NCBI GenBank assembly: GCA_947179155.2
Contig: OX359265.1
Span: 1,029,501-1,093,500 of the forward strand
Length of the DNA stretch: 64,000 nucleotides
Direction: 5' to 3'
Origin: Hedera helix
Lineage: Eukaryota > Streptophyta > Magnoliopsida > Apiales > Araliaceae
The position numbers and the translations under genes are program-made. A model generated the notes under the pieces. That model had not been told where the DNA came from and ran no database searches. It was given only the letters and a program-made list of their open reading frames with translations. Positions within the stretch are counted from its first letter, which is position 1, and each line of letters begins with the position of its first letter. Of this stretch, positions 30,701 to 43,506 are shown in pieces.

Positions 30701-33202
30701 GGGGGAAGTGAAGCCTTCCCATCAATTTCCTCCTGGTGCTCACCCCATTGATGATACTCCAGAAACTGCATCTCCTACAGGTACCCGACAACAGACAGCT
30801 CGTGATAATACTTTAATTTTCAATACTACATTGTTCGCTAAATTACATCTCTACGATGTTGTTTACTGTGATATCTTTTTTGATTTTCATGGTAATATTA
30901 AATTAAGCACTTCATCTGACAGGTACTTTTTTAAGGTCCAATTCATTCAGTACCGCAAATGCAAAGTCAAAAGTTAAGCTTTTGGATGAAGCTGTTCTTA
31001 AGAAGCAGAAATCGATGAAAGAACCTGCTTCACTTAATGCTAAGGAGGGAACTAGCAGGGCGATGGGCAAATCTATGTCATTTAAATCTGTTAACTCAGG
31101 GCAGTTAATTTCGGGTGAATCAAAAGTTAAGATGTTATCCCCGAAATTTTCTCATGTTCAGGATCTAGAAGGCCCGAAACATGCAAAAGAGCGGAACGTT
31201 GTTGAGAGGAAGAATTCCTTTAAATTAGAACGTTCATTAGTTCGTTCAACAATATCCTCTTCTACTATTTCTTCGCCGAGAGCTGATAAAAAACTAGCTT
31301 TTCGTGGAGAAACTGTTTCATTTTCCACAAATAACAATCGTGACTCAAAGTCTGTGCCATCAGATAGTAGATTTTTCCAGATATCGAAACCAGTCAATTA
31401 TGTTGTTCGTAAAGGTTCAGAAGTGCCAGTTTCTTTAGGTATGAATGTATGATTTTGTTATCTTATTCCTGTTGTTGCATAATGCGAACTATATGTATCT
31501 CTGTGGCTTATTTTTGCCATTATGTTATTTGCTTCGTCCATCTTATTTTATTGTTCAGGTGAAGGTAAGAGGGAGTTGTCATTCTCTGCCAATAGAGTCA
31601 GCAATTATGTGGAACATAAGCCTGTACAGGCTAGGATGAAGGATAATTCCTCCTCAAATTCTTTTACTGCTGATCGACCAATCAGTAAAGCTGGTGAAAG
31701 TCTACCAGATGGATTTCCTCAGTCCCGAGAATCAACAAATCTTGCTGAGAAAGTGAAGGAAAGTTCTATTAGTCGCCCAAGGCAGGGTATTACTGATGGA
31801 GTAAAACGTGTTCTCTGTCAGAAATGTAAAGATACAGGTCACTCTGCAGAATTTTGTTTAGTTGACGATCCTAAGCCACTTGCTCAAGATGTACTTACGT
31901 CTAGAAGCTCAAAGGAGGCGATGGATAAAGGTAATAAACTGAAAGCTGCAATTGAGGCTGCTATGCCCAAAAAGGTTGAAATATATGGAAAGAATAGAGT
32001 TCCAGATCAATCTGAAGAGGTATCTGTGTCGAGCATTAATTGTGAAGTATCTTTACAAGACTCCAGTAACTCAAGAAAATTGGTTGCCGGCGAGGAGGTA
32101 AATGAGGGGCTTACAAGTGCATGGAACTCTAACGCCGAATCTACTAAGAAGATTACTGATACCAATGTAAAGCAGATTACGCTCTCTGCTGAAGCAGTCA
32201 CTTCAAGGACAGGAAATGATAGGTCCATTCTCCCTGTTGATGGCTACAAGCCTTTCATGAAGGATTTGCCCAGTCCCGCATCTGTAGCAAGTTCTGCTGC
32301 TTTGATGATGTCAGCCATACCAGAGCATGAGTATATTTGGCAGTATGATTCTTCTCCTTTTCAGAATTGTTTTTTTTTTGTTCGTCTGCCATATCATTTC
32401 TACTTTCTCCTAATGGTTCACCGCGGACTCTTCTGTTGAAGTACTTTTCCGGAATTTGATATCTGTTTGCATGCAGAGGGTGTTTTGAGGTTCATAGAAG
32501 CGGAAAATTGCCAGACCTTTATGATGGATTTCAAGCTCATTTATCAGCTTGTGCATCTCCCAGAGTTATTGAAACAATGAACAAATTTGCCCGCAAAGTT
32601 GTTTTGAACGAAGTACCACGCCTGAGTACTTGGCCAATACAATTTGCAGAAACTGGAGTTAATGAGGATCACATTGCGCTCTATTTTTTTGCAAGAGATT
32701 ATGAGAGGTAACATGTCTATTCTCCCCCCCCCCCCCCCCCCCCTCTTATTTCTTTTTTGTTTTTGTTTTTATCTGCTTCCAAATTCAAATGTCATTCTTT
32801 TATCATTATTTCTTATTGGTGTTAATTCAATTTTTTTTATGACACAGCTGTGAGAAAAGCTACAAGACTTTATTGGAGAGTATGACAAAGAATGATCTAG
32901 CTCTCAAAGGAGACATTGATGGTGTTGAAATCCTGATATTCCCATCCAATCAGCTTCCTGTGAAATCCCAGCGTAAAAATTTACTTCTTAGTTGATGAAA
33001 ATTTTAATAATGATAATGCTATAGTGTCCTGTCCCCTGCTGCAACATATTGAGGTGAGGCTCTTGGAGACCCTGTGAGTCTTGACTCAAAATGTTGTAGT
33101 TGAGGTGAGAATTGATGGACATACATCACTCATTAGACGCATGCCCTAGAATGGCAATTGGACGTTTCTTTGGATAACTCTGTCTACTTCTTCTGAATAT
33201 GT

Positions 33203-33235
<33 letters not shown>

Positions 33236-36200
33236 TTTAGACAACAAATCTCAAGGAGTAGAGTTAACAGCCTAATTGGAAACAGTTCACAAGTTTTTTA
33301 TACTCATCTTAAATCATATTGTTTGGTGATGTGGGGATAAACTTTATGCTGCATAGAGCTCCCATCCACAATAAGTGTCTTTTATAGATTTTAGGTCATT
33401 GAAGAACACCTTTCTTAGTTAATTTAGAATTACTACCCCTTTTTTTGGTCTTTTATCGAGTCTATTGGCAGAGAAATGCCATTAAGGAGGCGTTTGTTAT
33501 AGGTCATCTGAAATGATCATCTTATATACTTGGTAATGTGAGTAGGTCATCCTAATAAATTGTATTTGTAACATTGATAATTTTATATTCCTAGTAATTG
33601 CATACCCAGTAAAATTTTCAAATTCCCACCTGAAGTGGGTATTCAGATATACCAAAAAATATGTGGCAATCTTAGATTATTATATCTTGGTCATATTGAG
33701 ATCTTTCTATAGACAAAAATACCAATCATATTTTAGTAAATTGGACATAAATATTCTTATTTACACATAATTATAAAAAGTTTACGAAGCAAATTCTAAT
33801 ATATCTAATACTCTTATTTCTTTTAATAATTTGGACATAAATGTTCTAATTTATCCTTATTCATCTTGTTTTGTTATTTATTATAATAAGTTTAATTTAT
33901 TATTGTGCTTAAATTGACTTAATTAGTTATCGTTATTCATGTATTTATAATTAAATATATTATAAATTATTATTTTACAAAAGTAATAAAATTTTAAATA
34001 TATTTTATTAAATACTATAGAATTTACTAGTTGGACAGTATTTTGGGTGTCTAATTTTATTTGACAAAAAATTATTGGTGAATTATTTGACATAAATTAG
34101 TATATGTGGCATTTTAGTAACAGACGAATTTAAAAAAAAAATACTTAGTAGTCTTGAATTCGTACCAAACATTCACAACAATTATTACCAGTAATCAATT
34201 AACTTCTACCAAACGAAAATAACCAAAAGAAAATGATAAGATATGATCAGTTTCTATAACCAGTAATCAAATACCTAGTAATCTAAATTTCGGTGGGTAT
34301 CTTACATGACCTGTAACAAACACTCCCTAAATGGTTTAGCCATTTTGTTGCTTATGAACTTCTAACGTCTGTTTCTGCCATGTGGAAATGTTTTATATGA
34401 CATGGAGACTACATCACAAATAATAATAATAAAAGTAAAAATCACAGAATGAAACCTTGAAAGTGTTTGTATTTGTTTTACATGGTTTCAAAGGATGGGA
34501 TGACCCATCATTGTCTCATCCCAATTGCATACGTAGCATGCCCTATTGTAGAATTATTCCTTGCATGTGGAATATATTTGAAGTTGTTCTTGACTCGGTT
34601 AAACATTTTCCTGGCTACTTAGGGCGTGTCCATAAAAACTAATCTTGAAGGAACTATCAACTCAATGGGGCTTGCACACTAACCACACTCCAAATAGCTA
34701 CAAACAGACCGCATATCTGAAGAAGTTTTTTTTATTTTTTATTTTCTGCTTCCAAAACCACAAATTTTAATCTGAGCCACTCCAAAGTAGAAGGGCAGCC
34801 CCAAATCTGACCAAGAACCATAAGCAGCTTGTTTTAAAGTTGGGTCACCAAACAATGTGAAATGTGATGTGAATGAGTCATATCATAGCTTATATACAGT
34901 ATACCACTCTGGAGAAACAGGCCTTACCAGGCCAGTATTAGCACTCAACATAGCCTTATATCAAGTACTTGAATATCAAGCCAGTATCTTTAGTTAAACT
35001 ATGTATTGTCTTCTCTTTCAGCTCTGCCTGCTTTTTTAATTCTCTGTGCTTTTATAATAATTACTTGAGATATATGAAACACTTGTATGCTTGCCCACAT
35101 ATTCTTCTAAAGCTATTTTGCTTACATATTTGTCCTCTGCAGATATAGAAAATAAATCAGTTCCAATTTATTTGTCATATAACTTTTTTTTTTTTTAATA
35201 ATTGACAGGTTGGAATATGATGTTCTTTCTTTGGGGTTTGTTCAGAGGGAAGCGGGTTAATTGCTCGCAAGAAATGTCTGGTTCTTCAAAGAAACTTTCT
35301 GGTGCCCAAGATACTATTATGTCTTTGCCTGAAAATATATGTTCACTTGTACAAATAGACAACAATGTACCCTCCTGCAACAGATCTTCTGATGTGGTAT
35401 CTGATGCCCGTTTCTTGATAGATTTGCCTCATTTATCAACTGAGACAATAAATGGTGGCACTAAAGTAATATCCCATTTCCAAAAGGATATATGTCCAAA
35501 ATTAACTACGGAGCAGCCAGAGTACAGATTGGACATTAATTTGTTGCCTCCTATTCCAAAAAGCCCTCTGCAATCATGGCCAGAAATCAGATCCGTGCCG
35601 ACTTCAGTGGTAATGTTGATCTCCTTCACTTTTGCTCAAGTTTTCAAACCAAAATATCTGCACTTGCTCTCTGTTTATGTAGGAAGGTGTTTTCATGTTT
35701 TTCTCCTCCTTTTTGGGCGGGGGTGTTCATTTAAACACAAGTCATTTGACATTTGTGATGTCAACTGACTGACGAGCCGATCCAAATAGTATTCTTTTAT
35801 ATTAATGGAATCACCTGAAATGAAAAACTATAGACTTCTTTAGGAAGACCTGCCAATAGATTTATTTAGAAAAACGGGTGCCTGTCCCGCATATAATGTT
35901 GTGCCCAGTCACTTCAGGAAACCTCTATCCGGAAGCAGTCAACTATACAGAGCTCCTGATTCCCGCCAAGTTTGGAGGCAGGGTGCTCCTATGGAAGACT
36001 GCTTATGCTTATGGGGACCCCAAGGGCTGACACTTTTCAGGCACAATCCTTCAAGGCCCAAGCCTCCAATAGAAAAGTTTAATAGTCCAACTTATTTATA
36101 TAACTGATTTGGATGTCATTAAGACGTAACTGACCATATCACACTTTATTTTGTGTGGAATTATTCTCTATTCAACTCCACCTTTTTTATTGCGACAGTC

Positions 36201-38146
36201 CAATCAAGCATGGGCCAGACTTGGGTTATCTCATATCATTTATGCATCATCCAATAGGAAACTGATCTCTCAGCTCTAGATGTGGTTGACATAATAATTC
36301 TTCATGATGGATATTCATATTGTGGGTTTCATTTACCTTATTTAATTTTTTTATCTTTTATTTTGATAAAAGAAATGTTGTTAATAAATAGAGAGGATAC
36401 TCCACCCTCACTAGATTAAAGAAACACATTGCAAAAAGAGTGCTTTAAAAGTGCAGTCCTCCAAACGCTTGCATATCAGTCACAGAGGTACTCCTAAAGG
36501 CCTCATATCAGAAGCCCAAAGGGAAGCAAGGAATATAACCCTATCACTTAAAAGATACATAGGTTCCTCCAAACAGTCTTAACATTACACTTATTCCAAA
36601 TTTTCCATGAAATTAAATATAAAGCACTTCCAAATTATGGAACCTTGTTGCTTCCAATCCTCAAAAATGGATCAACATATCTTCCACCGAAGCAGGGCAC
36701 ACCTGCTTCTCTCCTAAGTGCCCTACTTCTCTCCTAACACTCCGAAGTTAGCTCCACAAGCTTCGAGTAATAGGACAATATAGAAATAATGAGCATGCCT
36801 GCACACACTTAAAGCAATTTTTTGGAGGTATGGTCTTGTGGAATTTGCAGCCATCCTGACAGATGTATTCAATTTTTCTACGACCAGAACACACAAAGTC
36901 TCGACTTCGGAAGGGATCTAGGTTTTGAATAACTTACATTAGGATGTAATCTGTAAACATTGTCATACCCAGTTTTCTGCTGTTGTTTGCTTATATAAAT
37001 GTAGTGTGTATTTCAAGTATGATCTTTAGCATGAGGAAATTATTTCTGCTGGTATTATAGTGGTGTATTAATATATCTATTTTCTCCCTGTAGAAGGGAC
37101 ACATTGATTCTGGCTGCAAAGTGAATTCAGAACCCCAAACTTCGGTTCAAGTTACAAGTCCAAGTGATTCTAATATAAGTCACGAAAAAAAGCCAAGTCA
37201 CTCGGATACTACACGTGATTGGTGGGCTTCACGTCAGTATTTTGGTAAAGATTCATTTGGTGTACGAGAGTTTGCCACTTTGCAGGGTGTTGGTGAGGAG
37301 AATATACAAGATAGGATGGGCACTAGCAAAGGTCAATTGAAATTGAAGAGGAATTTGAAAATGGTAGGATTATTGGAAGCAGAAGCTGTCCTGGAGAGAG
37401 AGACGATGAGAGTTCCAACTTTTAAGGAGCTTAACAGCTGGCCTTTGAATCACAGGAAACGATCGTACTTCGATAATACAGAGTCAAAATCCGAAGTTGC
37501 TATGGCTGACTCTAGTCAGATAGTACTTTCAAATGACGTAAATAGTATATTGGTTGATGGAGGTAGTGCAAGCGATAAACCGAAGATGGACTTCAGTTAT
37601 TTATATGGATGTACTGATCATTCAAGTTCTTCTAGAGATGGTTCGTGGATTCAAGATGCAACTTTGAGTTCCCCAATCACGGAGAAGAGATATGATGAAA
37701 GTTGTGATGAGACGGTTGTTGGCCAGAGCGTAGGAGCTATTGAAAGGTTCTTTTTCCCCATTAATCCATTTCCCGTGAAGCATGTTGGCTTGGGTGACAG
37801 TTCCATTTCTTGGAAGGGGGTCTTGCCAGACAATGACGAGTCCCTTCAAGAAAGTTTCCCAAATCTCGAGCTTGCATTGGGTTCAGAAACGAAACCTTTG
37901 AAAAAGAGCATCCCACCCTTTTTAGCTACGAAAGTAGAAAAGAAAGTTAACCAGGATCAGCCTCCTGGTAGGGCAGCAACCAAAGCAGAAGAAGATGATG
38001 TATCTGGTGCTCTCTCTCTTTCGCTTTCATTTCCCTTTCCAGACGAGGATCGGGCCGTGCAGCCTACTACAAAAACGGAGAAGCTCCTGCCCGAAAGGCG
38101 ACGTGTTAATCCTTCACTGCTCTTTGGGGGCTTCTCGGACAAGTAG
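25211..38146 (+). CDS. AIPP2: AIPP2-type PHD-finger protein, 11 exons, 1696 aa
   Basis: Exons: 25211-25288, 25601-25678, 28198-29475, 30116-30195, 30314-30780, 30923-31438, 31559-32342, 32477-32707, 32848-32972, 35209-35609, 37094-38146; total 5091 bp. The N-terminus keeps the family RTVKELYN and SCRMQGP motifs. A C-x2-C-x3-C-x2-C cluster opens exon 3. A complete C4HC3 PHD finger spans 480-525 (C480, C483, C495, C498, H504, C507, C522, C525). A CCHC knuckle lies at C919, C922, H927, C932. A SPOC-like domain starts at the FEVHRSGKLPDL motif and runs to GLFRGKR (about 1090-1225). The C-terminus has LELAL (1604-1608) and LSLSLS (1653-1658), EAR-like repressor motifs. In Arabidopsis AIPP2/PAIPP2 partner a BAH protein (AIPP3) and the phosphatase CPL2 to silence genes, the PHD reading unmodified H3K4; that role is inferred here from family membership. 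Intron 1 has a GC donor. AIPP2 versus its paralogue cannot be decided. Confidence 0.92.
25289..25290 (+). other. GC splice donor of AIPP2 intron 1
   Basis: Exon 1 ends AAACCAGAG and is followed by GCATGT. Exon 2 starts at 25601 with ATCACCCCAGTT after TTTCTAG, and the family sequence (...E-ITPVL-G-CRMQGP) demands a phase-0 join. Using the GT four bases further on would add GCAT and shift the frame. This is the second GC-AG intron in neighbouring genes. Confidence 0.8.
26130..27320 (+). pseudogene. LINE-type reverse transcriptase C-terminal remnant in AIPP2 intron 2
   Basis: Plus-strand translation around 26779-26935 gives SKSYFDFL followed by SFSLTNCIWKAKM. This resembles the plant L1-type RT tail, where FSVKSYYDFL-like sequence precedes a (F/S)P-x-x-IWK-x-K block at the zinc-binding RVT region. 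The rest of 26130-27320 has no long frame, and the borders are guesses. Short degenerate repeats built on CATCACATATA and ACTCGGTAA occur at 26190-26370. Assignment rests on a short motif match. Confidence 0.4.
27738..27821. repeat. (TA)24 followed by G16 in AIPP2 intron 2
   Basis: About 48 bp of TA repeat, then a T-rich spacer and GGTGGGGTTG leading into 16 consecutive G (27806-27821). The combination is prone to slippage and to G-quadruplex formation on this strand. It lies about 375 bp before exon 3. Confidence 0.9.
29596..29713 (-). mobile_element. tRNA-derived SINE in AIPP2 intron 3
   Basis: Read on the minus strand, the block begins GCCCCTCATGGCTCAATGGT, which fits a polymerase III A box (TGGCTCAATGG). 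About 35 bp later comes GGTCTTGGGATCC, a B-box-like stretch. The body then forms a perfect hairpin (CCTTGGC-AAA-GCCAAGG) and ends in an 11-base poly(A) tail (plus-strand T run 29596-29606). It is short, about 118 bp, and lies antisense in intron 3. No target duplication was recognised. Confidence 0.65.
32724..32743. repeat. C20 homopolymer beside the exon 8 donor of AIPP2
   Basis: Twenty consecutive C start 16 bases after the donor GT at 32708-32709, inside the short intron 8 (32708-32847). The opposite strand is G20. The length may be imprecise, because homopolymers of this kind are often mis-called. Confidence 0.9.
33201..33230. repeat. (AC)n microsatellite, AIPP2 intron 9
   Basis: About fourteen AC units in the 2.2-kb intron 9 (32973-35208). 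No other function is apparent. Confidence 0.95.
33486..34327. mobile_element. Tourist-like element in AIPP2 intron 9
   Basis: The ends GGAGGCGTTTGTTATAGGTC and, reverse-complemented, GGGAGTGTTTGTTACAGGTC agree at 17 of 20 positions, and TAA flanks both sides (33483-33485 and 34328-34330). The element is 842 bp and AT-rich, and its subterminal regions share ACCAGTAAT and CCTAGTAAT words. No open frame is present. Terminal structure and TAA duplication fit PIF/Harbinger. Confidence 0.75.
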
Positions 38147-40016
38147 ACACAACATGGGGTTCTCTGTATATCATAGCACCCACATGGATGTTGGAGGTGT
38201 ATAGTATACTAGGATTTCATGTATAATGATCGTCACAGTGGGTTGTACCTAGAAACCCATTCCCATATGTTCAGAGGCCACATAGGATTCATCTATAAGT
38301 TTTCTCATCTTTTCCTCTCTTTTTTTTGTGTTTTTTTTTCTGCCAAGGAATTCCCTTTAATCTTTGGTTTGCAAGCGCATAGATGCGAGTGTCTGTCTAT
38401 ATATAAAGAGGATGACAGGCTGAAGCGCTTCGGTTGACATGAGGGAATTTTTGGACGACTTTCAGGGAATTATCTTCTTCTTTTCCCTGTTTTTGTTGTG
38501 TACTTGGTATTAAAGTAGACAGCGTTGTGGGTTTTTCCGGAGCAGCCAAGGAACAAGTCCCTCTGGTGGCTGCAAGTTGTAACGTGAAATTGGCTGGCTA
38601 CAATGCTATATAGGACTACAAAGTCCAAACAAAGCAAAGCAGATTACTATTAAGTATATATTCAAAAGACAATAAAAATAGGGAATTGATATTTTTACAA
38701 GGAAAAGGAAAATTGATATTTTTGTAAGGCTCTACACTCCAGTTATATTGAGGTAGGCTTTACCTTTTATTAATGCGAGTAGAGTTTTGCGAAAATATCA
38801 ATTTCTTTTGTAAAAATATCACACCTCTCAAAATAAAGTATATAGACAGAGTACTGCTTAAATAATAGTCTTATTTTTTGCGTTATAAAATTATTATTAT
38901 TATTATTATTATGAAAATAGTATATCACTTTATGATTTATATTCTTCATCCAATCCTCATTTTTACTCATTTTTACAACTTAAAATGTAATTTTATTTGA
39001 TTTCGTCTCATAAACTATGATGGACGGAGGACCCAAATATTTGGCGACTAGCCGAGCCAAGAGGCGGATCGATCATTCGAGGCAATAGGTTCGGGTTTAG
39101 CAAGCCAGGCTCCCTTTCCCTTTTCTATAATACAATACAGGGTTAAGAAAATAATATATATTGCAAGTATTTATTTTAATATTTTAATTGTCAATTATGT
39201 AAATAAACATTAATGATATTTTGGTTGGAGAGATGTGAAATAAATAGAATTTTATAATTTTATTCAATCTCATGTACCGATATGTTCTGTAATTATAATT
39301 CTACACAAATTTATCACGATATATTCTGTAATTATAATTCGTCACAAATTTATCACAATACATAACAGGATTCGTATATACTTTTTCTGTTTTGTCTAAA
39401 TTTATTTATCTTCTTTTTGTTTTAGTATTATTTTTTATCTTATTTTTTTAATACTACATTTATTTAATTTTATAGTAAAAAACATCATTGAAAATTACAT
39501 AGCGTATATTGAAAAGAGTAACACTATTAATTTTGATTTCGGAAATACAATCATATTTTACTTTTCTCTTCTCTTTATCTTCTATTTTATTATTTTAAGA
39601 AAGAGTTAAGAGATTAGTTAAAAAAAAGAAAAATAATTTTAGAGTAATTAAGATGAATAATTTAAAAATAATTTTTTTTAATAAACATATATTTTTAAAT
39701 CCTATAGATTGAATCCAATAGGTCATGAGACCAAAAAAAATCACAAACAAAAAAAGTTAAATAAAAAATAAAATAATAATTTTTATTTATTTATTATCAT
39801 ATTATTATTATAAATTATTTTTTTTTTTTAAAATTATAAGATGATTATTGATTTTAAAGTCACAAAATTTATGAAGTTTGTAAATTTTAATTTGGGTGTA
39901 GGGGCATGAGGGCATCTATGGAATATTCTATAGATCACTTGAACCAAAAATAAAAAATCTACCTTTTGTCTACAGTCTTAAGCTTCTTTCTCTCTGTCTC
40001 TCACTCCCGATATTCT
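38147..40016. other. intergenic region AIPP2 to the inner-envelope gene
   Basis: The first ~500 bp are probably AIPP2 3' untranslated sequence. From 38681 a degenerate short palindromic element (GGGAATTGATATTTTTACAA type) is visible. A TTATTATTATT run lies near 38890. A Stowaway-like right end (GATGGACGGAGGA) lies at 39020-39032. Two near-identical ~45-bp stretches built on TATTCTGTAATTATAATT sit at 39280-39355. No gene is seen. The C/T-rich stretch just before 40017 is probably the next gene's leader. Confidence 0.6.
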
Positions 40017-43000
40017 ATGGCGACCAGCATAGCTTCTGTTTCAATATCCGGTAGCTCCAAATTAAGCTGCAACTCTCACTACATTTAGTACTATCTCGTA
40101 TTGATCTTTTATAGATTTCTACCTGATTATGGAAATGGAAATCAATTGTTATCCTTTCATTTTATTCTATATTGAAGCATAATTTATCTTGTAATCGTCA
40201 TATTTGATTGGCTTAGTTGATTATATGTTCAAATTTACTCTTTGTGTGTTGTTTTGAGTTTCACTTCTGATTTCTACTTTTCGAGTTTTGCATATCTTCC
40301 TTGTCTGTTGCTCCATTTTCTATATATTTACATTTCTTAAAGACTTAATTACGATTGGAAATCTTCTAGTTAGGTTATTGAGTTCTCATTTTCTTCAAAG
40401 AGTGAGATGTTTTTCCCTTCCCAAGAATTGTAATATGATATTAGGTCTAGTACAAAGATAGAGATCACACACACCCACACACCCACCCACCCACCCACCC
40501 ACCCACCCACATATATATATATATTCTCAATACTCAATATAGCAATATCTAATTCTATCTAGAATTGTTCTAATTGATGAAATGGACCTTTTTTCATACT
40601 GTTTTGATTAAAAATGCGATGTGTGAGGAAAGCAAAATTATTAAAAGATTCCCTTTTGAGCATGTTATGCTGAACAAAGCGTGGGGAAACTTGATCACAA
40701 ATTCTGACAGTAAGAGGAAAAGGCTTTTTAAGGCCTGATTGTTCTTGGATTTGTGGCTGACATATGAGGGCTTTTAGGGCTTTCAAAGGAGTAAAGGCTT
40801 AAGAGTTTAGGACATTAATAAGGATGAAAGGGGTTAAGGTTGGTGGTGTTTAGGCATTTTTTTACAGTAATCCTAAACAGTTTTATTTTGGGTTTATTGT
40901 TGGTCTTTAGGCTGATAGGATAATGGTAATAATTGATTTTGTAATCAGGGGTTGAAGAGATGCATGTGCCGGAAAAAATGAAAGAAGAATTCAAGAAGAA
41001 GAGGAAGCTAGATTTCTAGAAGAAGAAAGAGGGGGTGGATAATCTCGCTTCACTTAGGTTCCTTAAGCATCACACCCAATATAAAGATAAAATGACCAAA
41101 CTACCGTTGATGGCTAGAACATAACAAAGTAAAGTAAGTAACAAGATATGATCATATACACATATAGAAAAACATAGCACACGACTCCAAAGCTAAATTC
41201 ACATCAGCTCAAGAACCACGTAAATACTCCCTTTGAACATGCTCTTTTGTAGGCCTCTTATGGACTGCACCAGCATGAATTTTCTTCACGTGTCCCCTTT
41301 TAGAGAAACAATGAGGAATTTGTGAGTTTTGACAGTTACAAAGGATCCTATAGCTCATACTATGCACATGAGATAAGTGATGTTAAGGTGCGTGCCTCAT
41401 GGGACCCTCACACCTTTGACCTTAGATTAATTACCATTTTGAATGGCACTCAAACATTAAGTTTCTAGTGTGGTCCGTGATTTGAAGTGAGCTTAACTTG
41501 TGAATGGAATGAAAATCAATCCTCAATTGTTTTGGTTATGATGTAAATGCACAGTGAACTTGCTTTATGTTTCAATCGCATTTTGTGAATACCATTATGT
41601 TTTAAATAATATTTTCGTCGAGTTACTTATTAAAAAAAAGAAAGAAAACTTTAGAATTCTATATGTATCTATGAGATCGAGTATGGAATTCTCTGCTAGT
41701 TAGATTTATTTTGACATATTGAAAAAATTTGCTTTTACTTTTCAGTTGTGGATAATCTCGATGTGATATTTTGTGTAACCTTTTCTATTTATATTTAGGT
41801 GGAGTTCCTTTGAAGGCACGTGATTGCTGGTCCAAAAAGTCCAGTTTGTATGGTAGTACCTTTCTACCAATGGTTCAAAGGAACTCAAGTCAACAAAGAA
41901 CTAACCACAACTTATCTGTTTGTGCAGAGTACAAGTATGTATATTTTGTCTCTAGATTATATTAAATAAATATCGAAAATGATATTTACTCTGAATTGGA
42001 CAAAGATTTTGAAGGCATTTAGTAGTGTTAAAAACCTAGAAAGTATAACATAGAAATGGTTTATTCAGCAGTAATTGATATTTATATGATCCGTTTTTCA
42101 AACTGATCCTTATATCTTTTGAAACAGAAAGGACATCCGCAAATTTATATGAAATTATGAAAGGATTTTGGTAAAAAGCATCCTATTGTGAAGCTATAAT
42201 TTCCTTTTATGTGACTAGTTGAGTTGGTCTGAAATGTTTTGGCTGATGGTAGTGTGGTTTAAAGTGGTGCTCTTTATGGGTCTAGTTAACTACATGCAGC
42301 ATGATCCTATATGATTTGTTTGAGGTGCCATGGAAAGACTTGTTAGTTTGTGCTTTGGGAGTTGTGACCTGTATCATTGGTAATATGCAGTTGGATGTTG
42401 CAAATCATGATCAATTTTGACAGCTTCTGCTAAATATGTGTCACTTGGTAGTAAGAATATTGATATGAAGAAATATCACTATTATCAAATGTGTTTCGAG
42501 TTAGAGTTTTAACTAGTTGGGTATGTTCTGTATGGAAAAAGAATTTTGCACCGGACAAAGATACAAACATTTGTCATGGATAAAGATGCAAATATTTATC
42601 ACGGATGAAGATACAAACATTTATCGCGAGATTCTCTGTTTCCAAGAACCGTCCTAATGATTTAATGCCGTGAATCTTGGATATGTAAAGTTATAGAATA
42701 TTTAAATCTTAATGTTAAAATAAGACCGTTATATATGACGTTATCCATTTATACGGATGAACTACAAGTTGATACTTGTATAAATAATGAGATCGAGATC
42801 AAGTTAAGATCCAGGGATTATGCAAGAGAAAATTTTAATGTATAGTCTAAAATAAACTAATTCAAACAATATGATTATGGAATTATTGGTTAAGTTGATA
42901 AATGTATGGAGTTTAATGCACAAGGTCCGCCGTAGCTAGTGCAAGGATTTTAGGGGGCGTTACATAATCATTTGTTGGGCTTTCAACTTTTAGTTTTAGT

Positions 43001-43460
43001 TCATGTATAGTTGTTGAATGATTTGTTTGTCATTGACTTGGTGTTAATCCATAGTGCTTCGTGTCAATGATACCTCTAAAGTTACTTTGTCTTAGCTGTT
43101 TACGAAATCTATAATATAAAACAGAGCGGCTCAAATCTCAAGGCTTCAACATCCAACGACCTCAAATCAATTTAGGCTTCAACATCCAACAGTCTAAAAT
43201 CATTTGGGGTTTTAACATCCAACGGTCATTAATCTATCTCTCATTTTCCCCTCCAATTCAATATTTTTTTTTCAAAAATCTATCAACTCACATTTTTCGC
43301 CCAAATCAAATTCACCACTACACTATAATAATAATAATAATAGTAATAATAGTAATAATCAAAATAATAATAGTAATAATAATAACAATAATTATTATAA
43401 TAATAGTAATAATATAGTAATAATAGTAATAATAATAACAATAATAATTATACTAATAGA

Positions 43461-43506
<46 letters not shown>

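Noticed and set aside
35901..36107. 68-codon frame in AIPP2 intron 10 with somewhat balanced composition
   Set aside because: No motif was recognised and exon 10 joins exon 11 perfectly without it; it may be a decayed repeat.
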